From Amycolatopsis jejuensis (GTDB lineage: Bacteria > Actinomycetota > Actinomycetes > Mycobacteriales > Pseudonocardiaceae), in contig NZ_JNYZ01000040.1 in assembly GCF_000717335.1 (NCBI RefSeq), positions 1 to 64,000 on the forward strand: a stretch of DNA of 64,000 bases, in the 5' to 3' direction. The notes beneath the pieces were generated by a model that made no database searches, was not told where the DNA came from, and was given only the letters and a program-made list of their open reading frames with translations. Below are positions 37,259-45,098 of this stretch, piece by piece. The number at the start of each line of letters is the position of its first letter. The first letter of the stretch is position 1. Both the position numbers and the translations under genes were made by a program.

Positions 37259-38422
37259 GTGCCCGTCGCGTTGCTCGCACTCGCCGTCGGCGCCTTCGGC
37301 ATCGGCACCACCGAGTTCGTGATGATGGGTGTGCTGCCCCAGACCGCCGCGGACTTCCACCTCGACATCCCGTCCGCCGGCTACTTCATCTCCGCGTACG
37401 CACTCGGCGTCGTGATCGGTGCCCCGCTGCTCACCGCGCTGGCCGTGCGGCTGCCCCGCAAAACCATGCTGATGGCGATGATGGGCCTGTTCACGGTGGG
37501 CAACGCGCTGTTCGCGCTGTCGCCCAACCAGGACTTCGGCATCGTGTTCAGGTTCCTCGCCGGGCTGCCGCACGGTGCGTTCTTCGGCGCGGGCGCGGTG
37601 GTTGCGTCGAGCCTCGTGCAGCCGGGTCAGCGCGCGAAGGCTGTGTCGATGATGTTCATGGGGCTGACGCTGGCGAACGTCGTCGGCGTACCGCTCGGCA
37701 CCCTGCTCGGCCAGCAGGTCGGCTGGCGCGCGACGTTCGGCGTGGTCGCGCTGATCGGGCTGGTTGCGATCGCGGCCATCATGAAGCTGGTACCGCATCA
37801 GGGACGTCCGGCCGAACCGTCGCTGCGTGGCGAGCTGAGCGCATTCCGGCGGCCGCAGGTGTGGCTGGCGCTGGCGATCGTGGTGTTCGGTCTCGGCGGT
37901 GTTTTCGCCTGCCTGTCCTACATCGCGCCGATGCTGACCGATGTCGCCGGGTACTCGCCGGCCAACGTCACCGTGCTGCTTTCCCTTGCCGGAGTGGGCA
38001 TGACGATCGGCAACTACCTCGGCGGACGGCTCGCCGACAAGGCGCTCATGCCGAGCCTGTACGTCGCGTTGCTCGCGCTGGCCACCGTGCTCGCGATCTT
38101 CACCGTCACCGCGCAGGGCAAGGTCGGCGCGGCGGTCACGATCTTCTTCGTCGGTGTCGCGGGCTTCATGATCGGCCCGATGATGCAGGCGCGGATCATG
38201 GAAAAGGCAGGCGGTACGCCGTCGTTGGTGTCGGCGGCGGTGCAGTCGGCGTTCAACATCGCCAACTCGATCGGCGCGTACCTCGGCGGCCTGGTCATCG
38301 CTGGCGGGCTCGGCCTGCTGGCGCCGAACTGGGTCGGCGCGCTGCTGGCTGTGCTCGGGGTGTCGATCGCGGCGGTGTCCGGGCTGCTCGACCGGCGTGA
38401 GGCGCTGGCGCTGGCTTCGTGA
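37259..38422 (+). CDS. MFS transporter, DHA1 family
   Basis: 387 residues with 12 hydrophobic segments. The N-terminus FGIGTTEFVMMGVLPQTA is the signature of the YdhP/AraJ/Cmx-like efflux group; RFLAGLPHGAFFGAGAVVA and GNYLGGRLADKALMP are conserved. GTG at 37259 has GGAAGGAGAG upstream. Homologues export drugs such as chloramphenicol or sugars; I cannot assign the substrate. Its own promoter lies after the ArsR terminator. Confidence 0.9.
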   Translation: MPVALLALAVGAFGIGTTEFVMMGVLPQTAADFHLDIPSAGYFISAYALGVVIGAPLLTALAVRLPRKTMLMAMMGLFTVGNALFALSPNQDFGIVFRFLAGLPHGAFFGAGAVVASSLVQPGQRAKAVSMMFMGLTLANVVGVPLGTLLGQQVGWRATFGVVALIGLVAIAAIMKLVPHQGRPAEPSLRGELSAFRRPQVWLALAIVVFGLGGVFACLSYIAPMLTDVAGYSPANVTVLLSLAGVGMTIGNYLGGRLADKALMPSLYVALLALATVLAIFTVTAQGKVGAAVTIFFVGVAGFMIGPMMQARIMEKAGGTPSLVSAAVQSAFNIANSIGAYLGGLVIAGGLGLLAPNWVGALLAVLGVSIAAVSGLLDRREALALAS

Positions 38423-38428
38423 GGACGG

Positions 38429-38731
38429 TCAGGACGAAGTGTCGAAGGGGCCGCCCACGATGGTGAGGGCGATGTAGAGGACTGCGGCGCACAACGCGGC
38501 GTACGTCGCTACGTCGACCGCCTTACCGCGAATCGCGAGCAGCCCCGCCTTCTCCTCCGGAAGCAATGCGCGCAACGCTCCAGCCACGAAGAGGGCAACG
38601 CCGACCAGTACGGCTCCTTCGCGCCAGTGGTACTGCAACGCGCGCACTACGGCGCCCGCAAGCAGCAGCAGTACCACCGCAAATGGCACATGGACGAGCC
38701 ACGGACGGTCGCCGCGCTCTCGCATCGCCAT
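38429..38731 (-). CDS. DUF3017 family membrane protein
   Basis: 100 residues with three hydrophobic segments (about 12-30, 40-58, 73-92). LLPEEKAGLLAIRGKAVDV is the conserved inner loop. The ATG at 38731 shares its A with the folD stop (TGATG). The folD-DUF3017 pairing is conserved in actinobacteria. Function unknown. Confidence 0.88.
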   Translation of the reverse strand: MAMRERGDRPWLVHVPFAVVLLLLAGAVVRALQYHWREGAVLVGVALFVAGALRALLPEEKAGLLAIRGKAVDVATYAALCAAVLYIALTIVGGPFDTSS

Positions 38732-39594
38732 CAGCGCGCAGCCGCGCGTTCCGCGGCCTCGACCACGTTGCTGACCAGCATCGCCCGCGTCATCGGCCCG
38801 ACGCCGCCGGGGTTCGGCGACAGCCAGCCGGCCACCTCGGCGACCGCTGGGTCGACGTCGCCGGTGAGCTTGCCGTCGACGTGCGAGACGCCGACGTCCA
38901 GCACTGCCGCGCCGGGCTGCACCATGTCCGGTTTGATGATCCCGGGGACCCCGGCCGCGGCGATGACGATGTCCGCGCGACGGACCTCGGCGGCCAGGTC
39001 ACGCGTCCCGGTGTGACAGAGCGTGACGGTGGCATTTTCGCTACGCCGCGTGAGCAACAGACCGAGCGTCCGCCCAACGGTGATCCCCCGGCCGACCACG
39101 GTGACGCGGGCGCCGTTCAGCTCGACGCCGTGGCGCTTGAGCAGCACGATGATCCCGTACGGCGTGCACGGCAGCGCGCCTTGGCGGCCGAGGACGAGCC
39201 TTCCGAGGCTGACCGGGGCGAGGCCGTCGGCGTCCTTCTCCGGGTCGATGCGCTCGAGGACGCGGTTGGCGTCGAGGTGTTTGGGCAGGGGCAACTGGAC
39301 GAGGTAGCCGTGGCAGGACGGGTCGGCGTTGAGATCGTCGACGACGGCTTCGAGCTTCTCCTGGGAGATATCCGCAGGCAGATCGCGGCGGATCGAGTTG
39401 ACGCCGATCTTCGCGCTGTCCGCGTGCTTCATCTTCACGTAGGAGTGGGAACCGGGGTCGTCGCCGACCAGCACCGTGCCCAGCCCGGGCACGATCCCCT
39501 GCTCGGCCAACTTCTCCACCCGCGGGCGCAGCTCCGCGAAAATGGCGTCCTTCGTGGCCTTGCCGTCCAGAATCTTCGCCGTCACGTGAGTCAT
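38731..39594 (-). CDS. folD: Bifunctional methylenetetrahydrofolate dehydrogenase/cyclohydrolase
   Basis: Interconverts 5,10-methylene- and 10-formyl-THF with NADP(H); 287 residues. The active-site motif [15 protein letters not shown] (Tyr and Lys), [15 protein letters not shown] and CTPYGI are intact. The nucleotide loop reads [12 protein letters not shown] instead of the common GRSxIVGKP, an acceptable variant. ATG at 39594. It supplies one-carbon units for purine synthesis (purN and purH are also in this window). Confidence 0.96.
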   Translation of the reverse strand: MTHVTAKILDGKATKDAIFAELRPRVEKLAEQGIVPGLGTVLVGDDPGSHSYVKMKHADSAKIGVNSIRRDLPADISQEKLEAVVDDLNADPSCHGYLVQLPLPKHLDANRVLERIDPEKDADGLAPVSLGRLVLGRQGALPCTPYGIIVLLKRHGVELNGARVTVVGRGITVGRTLGLLLTRRSENATVTLCHTGTRDLAAEVRRADIVIAAAGVPGIIKPDMVQPGAAVLDVGVSHVDGKLTGDVDPAVAEVAGWLSPNPGGVGPMTRAMLVSNVVEAAERAAAR

Positions 39595-39850
39595 TCTCGC
39601 AGAGCCGCCGTGCGGTGCCGGGCAGGAGTGGGCCCGGCACGCTGCGTACCGGCGACACCACCCGATCGGCCCGCGCGTCGTACCGGGCGCTGGCGGCCGC
39701 CGGACGTAAACTCGGCGTGCTCCACCGCATCACCCACCCGGGCGTGTGACCCGTCCCATATCGCGTCCGTCGAGGTCAGCGGGTATGTCCGCTTGTCCGA
39801 GGGTGGCAAAAGACCTATGCGGGGTGCGTTCGCGCGCGCGAGCAGTCAAA

Positions 39851-42800
39851 ATGTTCCCTGTGGCACAACCGACGACGCAGCTGAACGCGACCGAGCAGGA
39901 CACCCTGGTCAAGCAGATCGGACTGGCCCTGCTCCGCGCAGCCCCACGCGACTGGCGCAAGGTCACCGCGGAGTACCGCGCCGTCGGCAGGTACCACGAG
40001 CTGATCGGCGAGATCGGGCTGGAGGACGGGTCCACCCAGGAGTGGGTGGCCACGCACGACATCGCGACCCTGTTCGGCAGGCTCCGCGCCGGGATGTACC
40101 GCGACGGCCGCGGCACCTGGTTCAACGCGCGGTACCAGCTCGACCACCCGTCCAGCTACAACCTCGAGTACAACCGCGACGAGCCGCAGTGGCACCTCGC
40201 GCCGCCGCCCCAGGCGTACTCCGACGAGCTGCGGATGTTCCCGCGCACCGAGGAGAACGTGCCGGAGTGGCTGATCCGCCGGATGTCCGGCCTGGGCCCG
40301 GAACAACCCGGCCCGCACTTCCGCATCGCCCGGATCTTCGACACGATCGGCCCGGCGGGCCGTCCGGTGATCAACCGCCCCGACCTGGACGTCGACGAGC
40401 AGGACAACCTGCTCGACTACCTGGACCACGCCCCGGTGGTGGTCCAGGACCGCGGGTACGACATCGACCGCCTCGCCCAGACCCCGGAGGCAACCGTCCC
40501 GGTGGCCTTCCACAGCGACGGCCACTGGATCTGGCCGGCGGCGGTCAACTTCTACCTCCGCACGTATGGGGTGTCCCCGGAAGCCGACCTGATCGAGCAC
40601 ATCCGGGCGAACGCATTCCAGCTCCCCCAGGTGGACGACCTGACGCTGCAGGGGGCGGCGGCGTATCTCACGCGGGGGAACCAGCCTCCTCAGCAACGTC
40701 CTGGCCCTGGTGGGGCTGGGGGTTCTGGTGGTCCTGGGGGTCTTGGGGGTCTTGGGGGTCCCGGTGCTACTGGGGGACCTGGCGGGGCTGGTGGTCCTGG
40801 CGCTGGCGGTCCTGGCGCTGGCGGTCCTGGTTCAGCTGGGGGCCTTGGTGCAGCTGGGGGTCCCGGTGCGGCCGGTGGTCCAGGTGGGGCCGGGGGCCCT
40901 GGTTCTGCTGGTGGTCCTGGCGGAGCTGGTGGTCCTGGTTCAGCTGGCGGGCCCGGCGCGGGCGGGGGTTCTGGTCCAGCCGACGGGCCTGGTGCGGCCG
41001 GTGGTCTTGGGGCCGGTGCTCTTGGCGCTGGGGGTCCAGGCGCGGCCGGTGGTCCTGGTGGAGCTGCCGGTTTCGGTGGACCGGGCAGGCCAGGTACGGC
41101 TGCCGGTCCTGGCGGATCCGACAGCCCGAATGGCGCTGGTGGCCCCGGCAGCCCGGCCGGTGCCGGCGGCTTGGGCGGGTCAGGCCGTCCGGCTGGCCCG
41201 GAGGGCCCAAGCAGGTTCGGCGGCCCGGGCGGACCCGGCGCCAACGGACCGCTCGACCCGGACGGCCCCGGTCAGCAAGGCGCCAGGCCCGGGCCACCGG
41301 GCGGCGCCGCTTCACCGGGAGGCCCCGGATTCGCCGGAGTGCCAGGCGCCCCGGGTCCAGTCGGCGGCCCCGGCCCGGCAAGCAGGCAGAACTCGGAAGA
41401 CTCTGACTCCCCGGACGTCGCGGATTTCTCCGACGCCCCAGGTTCCGCAGGTCGCCCAGACACGCCGGGCTTCGCCGATGCCGGATCCGCAGGTCGCCCA
41501 GGCACGCAGGCCGGGGCAGGTTTCGCCGACGTCCCAGGTTCACCGGGCTTTGCCAACGCCGGATCCGCAGGTCGCCCAGGCTCGCACGGCGGGCAGGATT
41601 TCGCCGACACCCCAGGCTCCGCAGCTCGCCCAGGCACGCCGGGCGAGACAGGCTTCACCGACACAGGCAGCCAAGGCTCGCACGGCGGGCAGGATTTCGC
41701 CGACGCCCCGGGTTCCGCAGGTGGCCCAGGCACGCAGGATGGCTCGGCTTCCTCGCAGGGCGGGTCGGCGCCGCAGGGTGGTTCGCAAGGTGCGGGCGCC
41801 GGAACGCAGGGCACGCGAGTGGCCTCCCCGGTTGCTGCGCCGGGTCGGAGTTCTGGTGGTCCCGACAGTCCGGGCGGGTCGAGTGGGCTGGGCGTCGCCG
41901 CTGCGGCCGCGGCGGGGGCAGCCGCGGTTGCGGGGTTCGCGGCTTCGCGTGGCACCAGCGATTCCGAAGCCCGCCACAGCGAGCCCGACACCCCCTACGG
42001 CCGGCCTGACCACGACACCGCTTCCCACGAGGCGGACGGGATCGTCGGCGAGAACGGCCTCATCGGCGCCGACGGGCCCGCAAACTCCCGTCCCGACGAA
42101 GCCGCCATCCCGAACCGCCACGCCGCCGCTCCGGAAACCGGCCAGCAGGAGGGTCGGCGCGCCGAGCAAGAGGGTGGCCGGAGGAGGGCGCAGCCGGACG
42201 TCGAGGACGAAGACGCACGTCTGACCGCCGAGCAGGAACCCGGCCGACGGAGCACCGAAGGCGGACGTCGAGCGGCGGAGCCCGAAGGCGCCCTCCACAG
42301 CGAAGACGCGCTCCGCACCCCGGACGACGACCGTGCCGACCTCGGCGGCGGCCACCGAATCGCCGAATCGGCAAACGCCTCTCTCGACACTGAGCTGGAC
42401 AACAGCCACGGCGAGCCGGAACCCAGGCAGGCAACCGGTAGCCCGGCCGAATTCGACAACGACCACGCCGGACTCGAAGACGACAGCCAGGATGCGGAAT
42501 TCGACCCCGACGGACGTAACGCCGGACTCGAAGCAAGCAGCGACCTCGAAGCAAGCAGCGAGAACGCCGAAACCGGCCGACGAAACGCCGCTGTCGAAGG
42601 CGAACGTGCAGAACCGGAAACCGACCCCCGCGGCGAGGACAGCGAGCGAAGGGGCATGGACGCCACCCGCCCCAATGTCGATGCTGACCGCCAGCCCGCC
42701 ACCGAGGAGGGCAGTCACGCCGGAGCAGCCGCAGCGGGCGTAGCGGCAGCGGGTCTGGCTGCAGCCGGTCTCGCGGCGACCCGGAGCCGCGACGACGCCG

Positions 42801-44269
42801 GGGAAACCGAAGGACGTCACGGGCTCACCGAGGACACGCAAGAACCGCCATTCGAGCAGGACTTCGACGCGTCCTACCACGACAGCCAGGACAGCTACGA
42901 CAGCCACGACTACGCCGGCGACGAGGACCACACCCAGGAGCACCACGACTTCGTCCCGAGCCGCAACGGCACCGGTCCGGCGAACGCGGCGGACGACGAC
43001 GAGGACCACACCGCCCCGTACGAGCCCGTCGACGCCGGGCACGAGGAGCCGGTGCTCTTCACCCACGGCAACGAACCGGCCCGCGAAGACGAGCTGTTCA
43101 CCCACTCGGACCGGGACGACTACGAGGACGAATCCGACTACGACCCGGGCCCGCCCACCGCGATGATCATGCCCGGCTCCGAGGTGCCCGGTGCGCTGCC
43201 GGTACCGGAGATGCCGGTGGCGCCGTCGGGTGGACGGCGGAAGCTGCGGGAACGTCCGGCCGAACCGGCGCGGCACCCCGAGCCAGCGTTGGCCGACCTG
43301 CAGGCGAGGCTCGACGAGCTGGACGTGCCCGAAGCCGCGTACCGGCTCGGCGGACCGGCTGAGCGCGGGTGGAGCGTCGAGGAGGTGGACGAGGGCTGGC
43401 GCGTCGGCTGGTACGACGGCGAGCTGATCAACCCGGCGGTGTTCGGCGACGCGGAGGACGCCGCGGCGTTCATGCTCGGGAAGGTGCTGATGTACCCGGA
43501 CGGGTACGTCGCGGCCGAGCCCGCGCCCCCGGCTCCCGCCGACCCGGTCGCCGACGCACCGAAGCCGCCGGTGATGGCGACGCTGTCGCCGGAGGTCGCC
43601 ACGGGTTCGTTCCCGGTGCGGCCACGGGAGAACGTGCCGCCGCAGGAGCAGACCGCGTTCACCCCGGCCGACCAGCTGCTGGCCGACGACGAGCCCCCGG
43701 TACGGCAGCCGCCTCCGCCGCCCACGCAGATCGCGGCTCCGGTCAGCGCACCGCCGACGCAGGTCACGCCGCCGGTCGGGGCGCCTCCGATGGCGCCGCC
43801 GGTCGGTCCGCCGCCGACCCAGATCGCGCCGGCCGTCGGTGCCCCGCCGCGGCGGGAGCCTCCGGTGCGTCGCGAGGAACCGGTGCGTGCCAACGGATCC
43901 GGTGGCGGCAGCGGCCAGTGGCCGATCTCGCCGCTGGCCGGGGAACCGCCGCTCACCCTGTTCCGCGGCAAGGAACTGCGCGAGCTGCCCGCGGGCAGTG
44001 AGCTGGACCGGTTCGGCGGCCCGAACGGCAACCTGACCTACGCGGCGGGCACCCCGTTCGAGGAACGCTCACTGGTGCCGGAGTGGGTCAACCGGCCCTA
44101 TCACGTGTACCGGGTGCAGCGTCCGCTGGAAACCCTTGCCGGAGTGGCGATCCCGTGGTTCAACCAGCCCGGCGGCGGATCGGCGTACCTGCTGCCCGCC
44201 AGCATCGACGAGCTCCTCGCCGAGGGTGACCTGATCGAACTCGACCCGGGCGAACCGCCGATCGACTGA
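39851..44269 (+). CDS. Giant TNT-domain protein: YezG-like, collagen-like linker, TNT toxin domain
   Basis: About 1472 residues. Layout: residues 1-130 resemble the YezG/DUF600 immunity fold (RDWRKVTAEYRAVGRYHEL); 130-275 is a second domain with VPVAFHSDGHWIWPAAVNFYL; 280-515 is a collagen-like Gly-rich linker; 515-1140 is low complexity, acidic, with two Ala-rich hydrophobic stretches (about 680 and 960); 1146-1216 is a small domain (GWSVEEVDEGWRVGWYDGEL); 1220-1365 is Pro-rich; 1367-1472 matches the TNT domain (DRFGGPNG, GTPFEERSL, YHVYRV, PWFNQPGGGSAYLLP). TNT domains hydrolyse NAD+ in CpnT of M. tuberculosis. There is no signal peptide or WXG/LXG region. ATG 39851 or GTG 39860; weak Shine-Dalgarno. 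No adjacent immunity gene is evident. Confidence 0.85.
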   Translation: MFPVAQPTTQLNATEQDTLVKQIGLALLRAAPRDWRKVTAEYRAVGRYHELIGEIGLEDGSTQEWVATHDIATLFGRLRAGMYRDGRGTWFNARYQLDHPSSYNLEYNRDEPQWHLAPPPQAYSDELRMFPRTEENVPEWLIRRMSGLGPEQPGPHFRIARIFDTIGPAGRPVINRPDLDVDEQDNLLDYLDHAPVVVQDRGYDIDRLAQTPEATVPVAFHSDGHWIWPAAVNFYLRTYGVSPEADLIEHIRANAFQLPQVDDLTLQGAAAYLTRGNQPPQQRPGPGGAGGSGGPGGLGGLGGPGATGGPGGAGGPGAGGPGAGGPGSAGGLGAAGGPGAAGGPGGAGGPGSAGGPGGAGGPGSAGGPGAGGGSGPADGPGAAGGLGAGALGAGGPGAAGGPGGAAGFGGPGRPGTAAGPGGSDSPNGAGGPGSPAGAGGLGGSGRPAGPEGPSRFGGPGGPGANGPLDPDGPGQQGARPGPPGGAASPGGPGFAGVPGAPGPVGGPGPASRQNSEDSDSPDVADFSDAPGSAGRPDTPGFADAGSAGRPGTQAGAGFADVPGSPGFANAGSAGRPGSHGGQDFADTPGSAARPGTPGETGFTDTGSQGSHGGQDFADAPGSAGGPGTQDGSASSQGGSAPQGGSQGAGAGTQGTRVASPVAAPGRSSGGPDSPGGSSGLGVAAAAAAGAAAVAGFAASRGTSDSEARHSEPDTPYGRPDHDTASHEADGIVGENGLIGADGPANSRPDEAAIPNRHAAAPETGQQEGRRAEQEGGRRRAQPDVEDEDARLTAEQEPGRRSTEGGRRAAEPEGALHSEDALRTPDDDRADLGGGHRIAESANASLDTELDNSHGEPEPRQATGSPAEFDNDHAGLEDDSQDAEFDPDGRNAGLEASSDLEASSENAETGRRNAAVEGERAEPETDPRGEDSERRGMDATRPNVDADRQPATEEGSHAGAAAAGVAAAGLAAAGLAATRSRDDAGETEGRHGLTEDTQEPPFEQDFDASYHDSQDSYDSHDYAGDEDHTQEHHDFVPSRNGTGPANAADDDEDHTAPYEPVDAGHEEPVLFTHGNEPAREDELFTHSDRDDYEDESDYDPGPPTAMIMPGSEVPGALPVPEMPVAPSGGRRKLRERPAEPARHPEPALADLQARLDELDVPEAAYRLGGPAERGWSVEEVDEGWRVGWYDGELINPAVFGDAEDAAAFMLGKVLMYPDGYVAAEPAPPAPADPVADAPKPPVMATLSPEVATGSFPVRPRENVPPQEQTAFTPADQLLADDEPPVRQPPPPPTQIAAPVSAPPTQVTPPVGAPPMAPPVGPPPTQIAPAVGAPPRREPPVRREEPVRANGSGGGSGQWPISPLAGEPPLTLFRGKELRELPAGSELDRFGGPNGNLTYAAGTPFEERSLVPEWVNRPYHVYRVQRPLETLAGVAIPWFNQPGGGSAYLLPASIDELLAEGDLIELDPGEPPID
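40690..41390 (+). repeat. Collagen-like GGxGGP-coding repeat
   Basis: Degenerate tandem repeats with periods of 9-15 bases (GGTCCTGGCGG, GGCGCTGGC types), all multiples of three, encoding G-P-G, G-A-G and G-x-x triplets within the TNT-domain gene. Length changes are likely between strains. Confidence 0.8.
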
Positions 44270-44291
44270 CGCATCGGAAGGGCCTCGGAAG

Positions 44292-44322
44292 GGGGCGAGG
44301 CGGACCGGCCTCGCCCCTTTTT
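44292..44322 (+). terminator. Terminator of the TNT-domain gene
   Basis: GGGGCGAGGC, loop GGACCG, GCCTCGCCCC, then TTTTT; 22 bases past the stop codon. Confidence 0.95.
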
Positions 44323-44406
44323 CGTGCCCGGCTCAGCTTCCGGGTACGGCCTCGCGCTCCGGGGTGGACATCGCCGGGCCGACGTTGGTCGCCGCTTCCA
44401 TATCCC

Positions 44407-44500
44407 GCACCTACTTCACGACCAAGCCGTGCGCAGCCGCATACCCGATTCCAGCACCTACTTCACGACCAGGCCGTGCGCCGCGGCATACCCGACCGCC
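44407..44500. repeat. 47-bp tandem duplication covering the 3' end of the MfpA-like gene
   Basis: Copy 44407-44453 repeats 44454-44500 with about five differences. On the minus strand both encode GYAAAHGLVVK and a stop, so the outer copy is a vestigial duplicate of the gene's tail. Confidence 0.9.
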
Positions 44501-45045
44501 AGTTCGACGTCCACATACGCACCCCGCAGGTCCGCCTGCACCAAGCCGTTCGCGTCCACCACCGCGCCGCGCAGGTCGGCACCCGGAAGTTTCGCGCCGA
44601 GGAGGCGGGCGCCGGACAGGTCGGTACCACGGAGGTCGGAATCCGTCAGATCCGTCTCCGTCAGGTTCACTTCCCGCATTCGCAGGCCCGACAAGTCCAG
44701 TTTTCGTAGCCGTCCCCGGGCGAACGAGGCCAGCGACAGGTCGCATTCGGTGAGCGCGATACCGGTGTATCGACAGTCCACAAAGGACGATCCCAGCAGC
44801 GAGCACGACGACCACCGGCTGTCCGCCAGCACCGCGCGGTCGAACGTGCACGAGCGGAACGCCGAGGCGTCGTGCCGTGAGCCCGCGAGGTCGACCTTGG
44901 TGAAGTCGCAGTTGTCGAACGTGCAGCCGCGGGTACGGAGGTCGCGCAGGTCCGCCTCCGTGAAGTCGCATCCCGCGAACTGGCGTTTTTCCCACCACTG
45001 GCCGGAAAGTTGCGCTTCGGAGTAGTCCTCGCCGGTCTCGGTCAC
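44458..45045 (-). CDS. mfpA: MfpA-like pentapeptide repeat protein (gyrase DNA mimic)
   Basis: 195 residues, nearly all pentapeptide repeats (A/C-D/N-L/F-x-x), with CDFTEADLRDL, SAFRSCTF, CSLLGSSFVDC and TDLSGARLLGAKLPGADLRG. Order, length and the C-terminal VDVELAVGYAAAHGL closely follow MfpA of mycobacteria as I recall it. That protein is a right-handed beta-helix dimer mimicking DNA, which binds gyrase and lowers fluoroquinolone sensitivity. Start ATG 45045. Mycobacterial mfpA sits in a conservon operon; here it stands alone, 53 bases downstream of dnaE2 on the same strand. The tail is tandemly duplicated beyond the stop. Confidence 0.88.
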   Translation of the reverse strand: MTETGEDYSEAQLSGQWWEKRQFAGCDFTEADLRDLRTRGCTFDNCDFTKVDLAGSRHDASAFRSCTFDRAVLADSRWSSCSLLGSSFVDCRYTGIALTECDLSLASFARGRLRKLDLSGLRMREVNLTETDLTDSDLRGTDLSGARLLGAKLPGADLRGAVVDANGLVQADLRGAYVDVELAVGYAAAHGLVVK

Positions 45046-45098
45046 CCGGACAGGATGTCATCCGCCCCGGCACCACCTCCCCGACGGGGTCGCTTCGG

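Noticed and set aside
38566..41406. 946-codon plus-strand frame with a Trp/Gly/Ser-rich tail
   Set aside because: Antisense to folD and out of frame with the TNT-domain gene; the Trp-rich tail is a frame-shifted reading of the collagen-like repeat.
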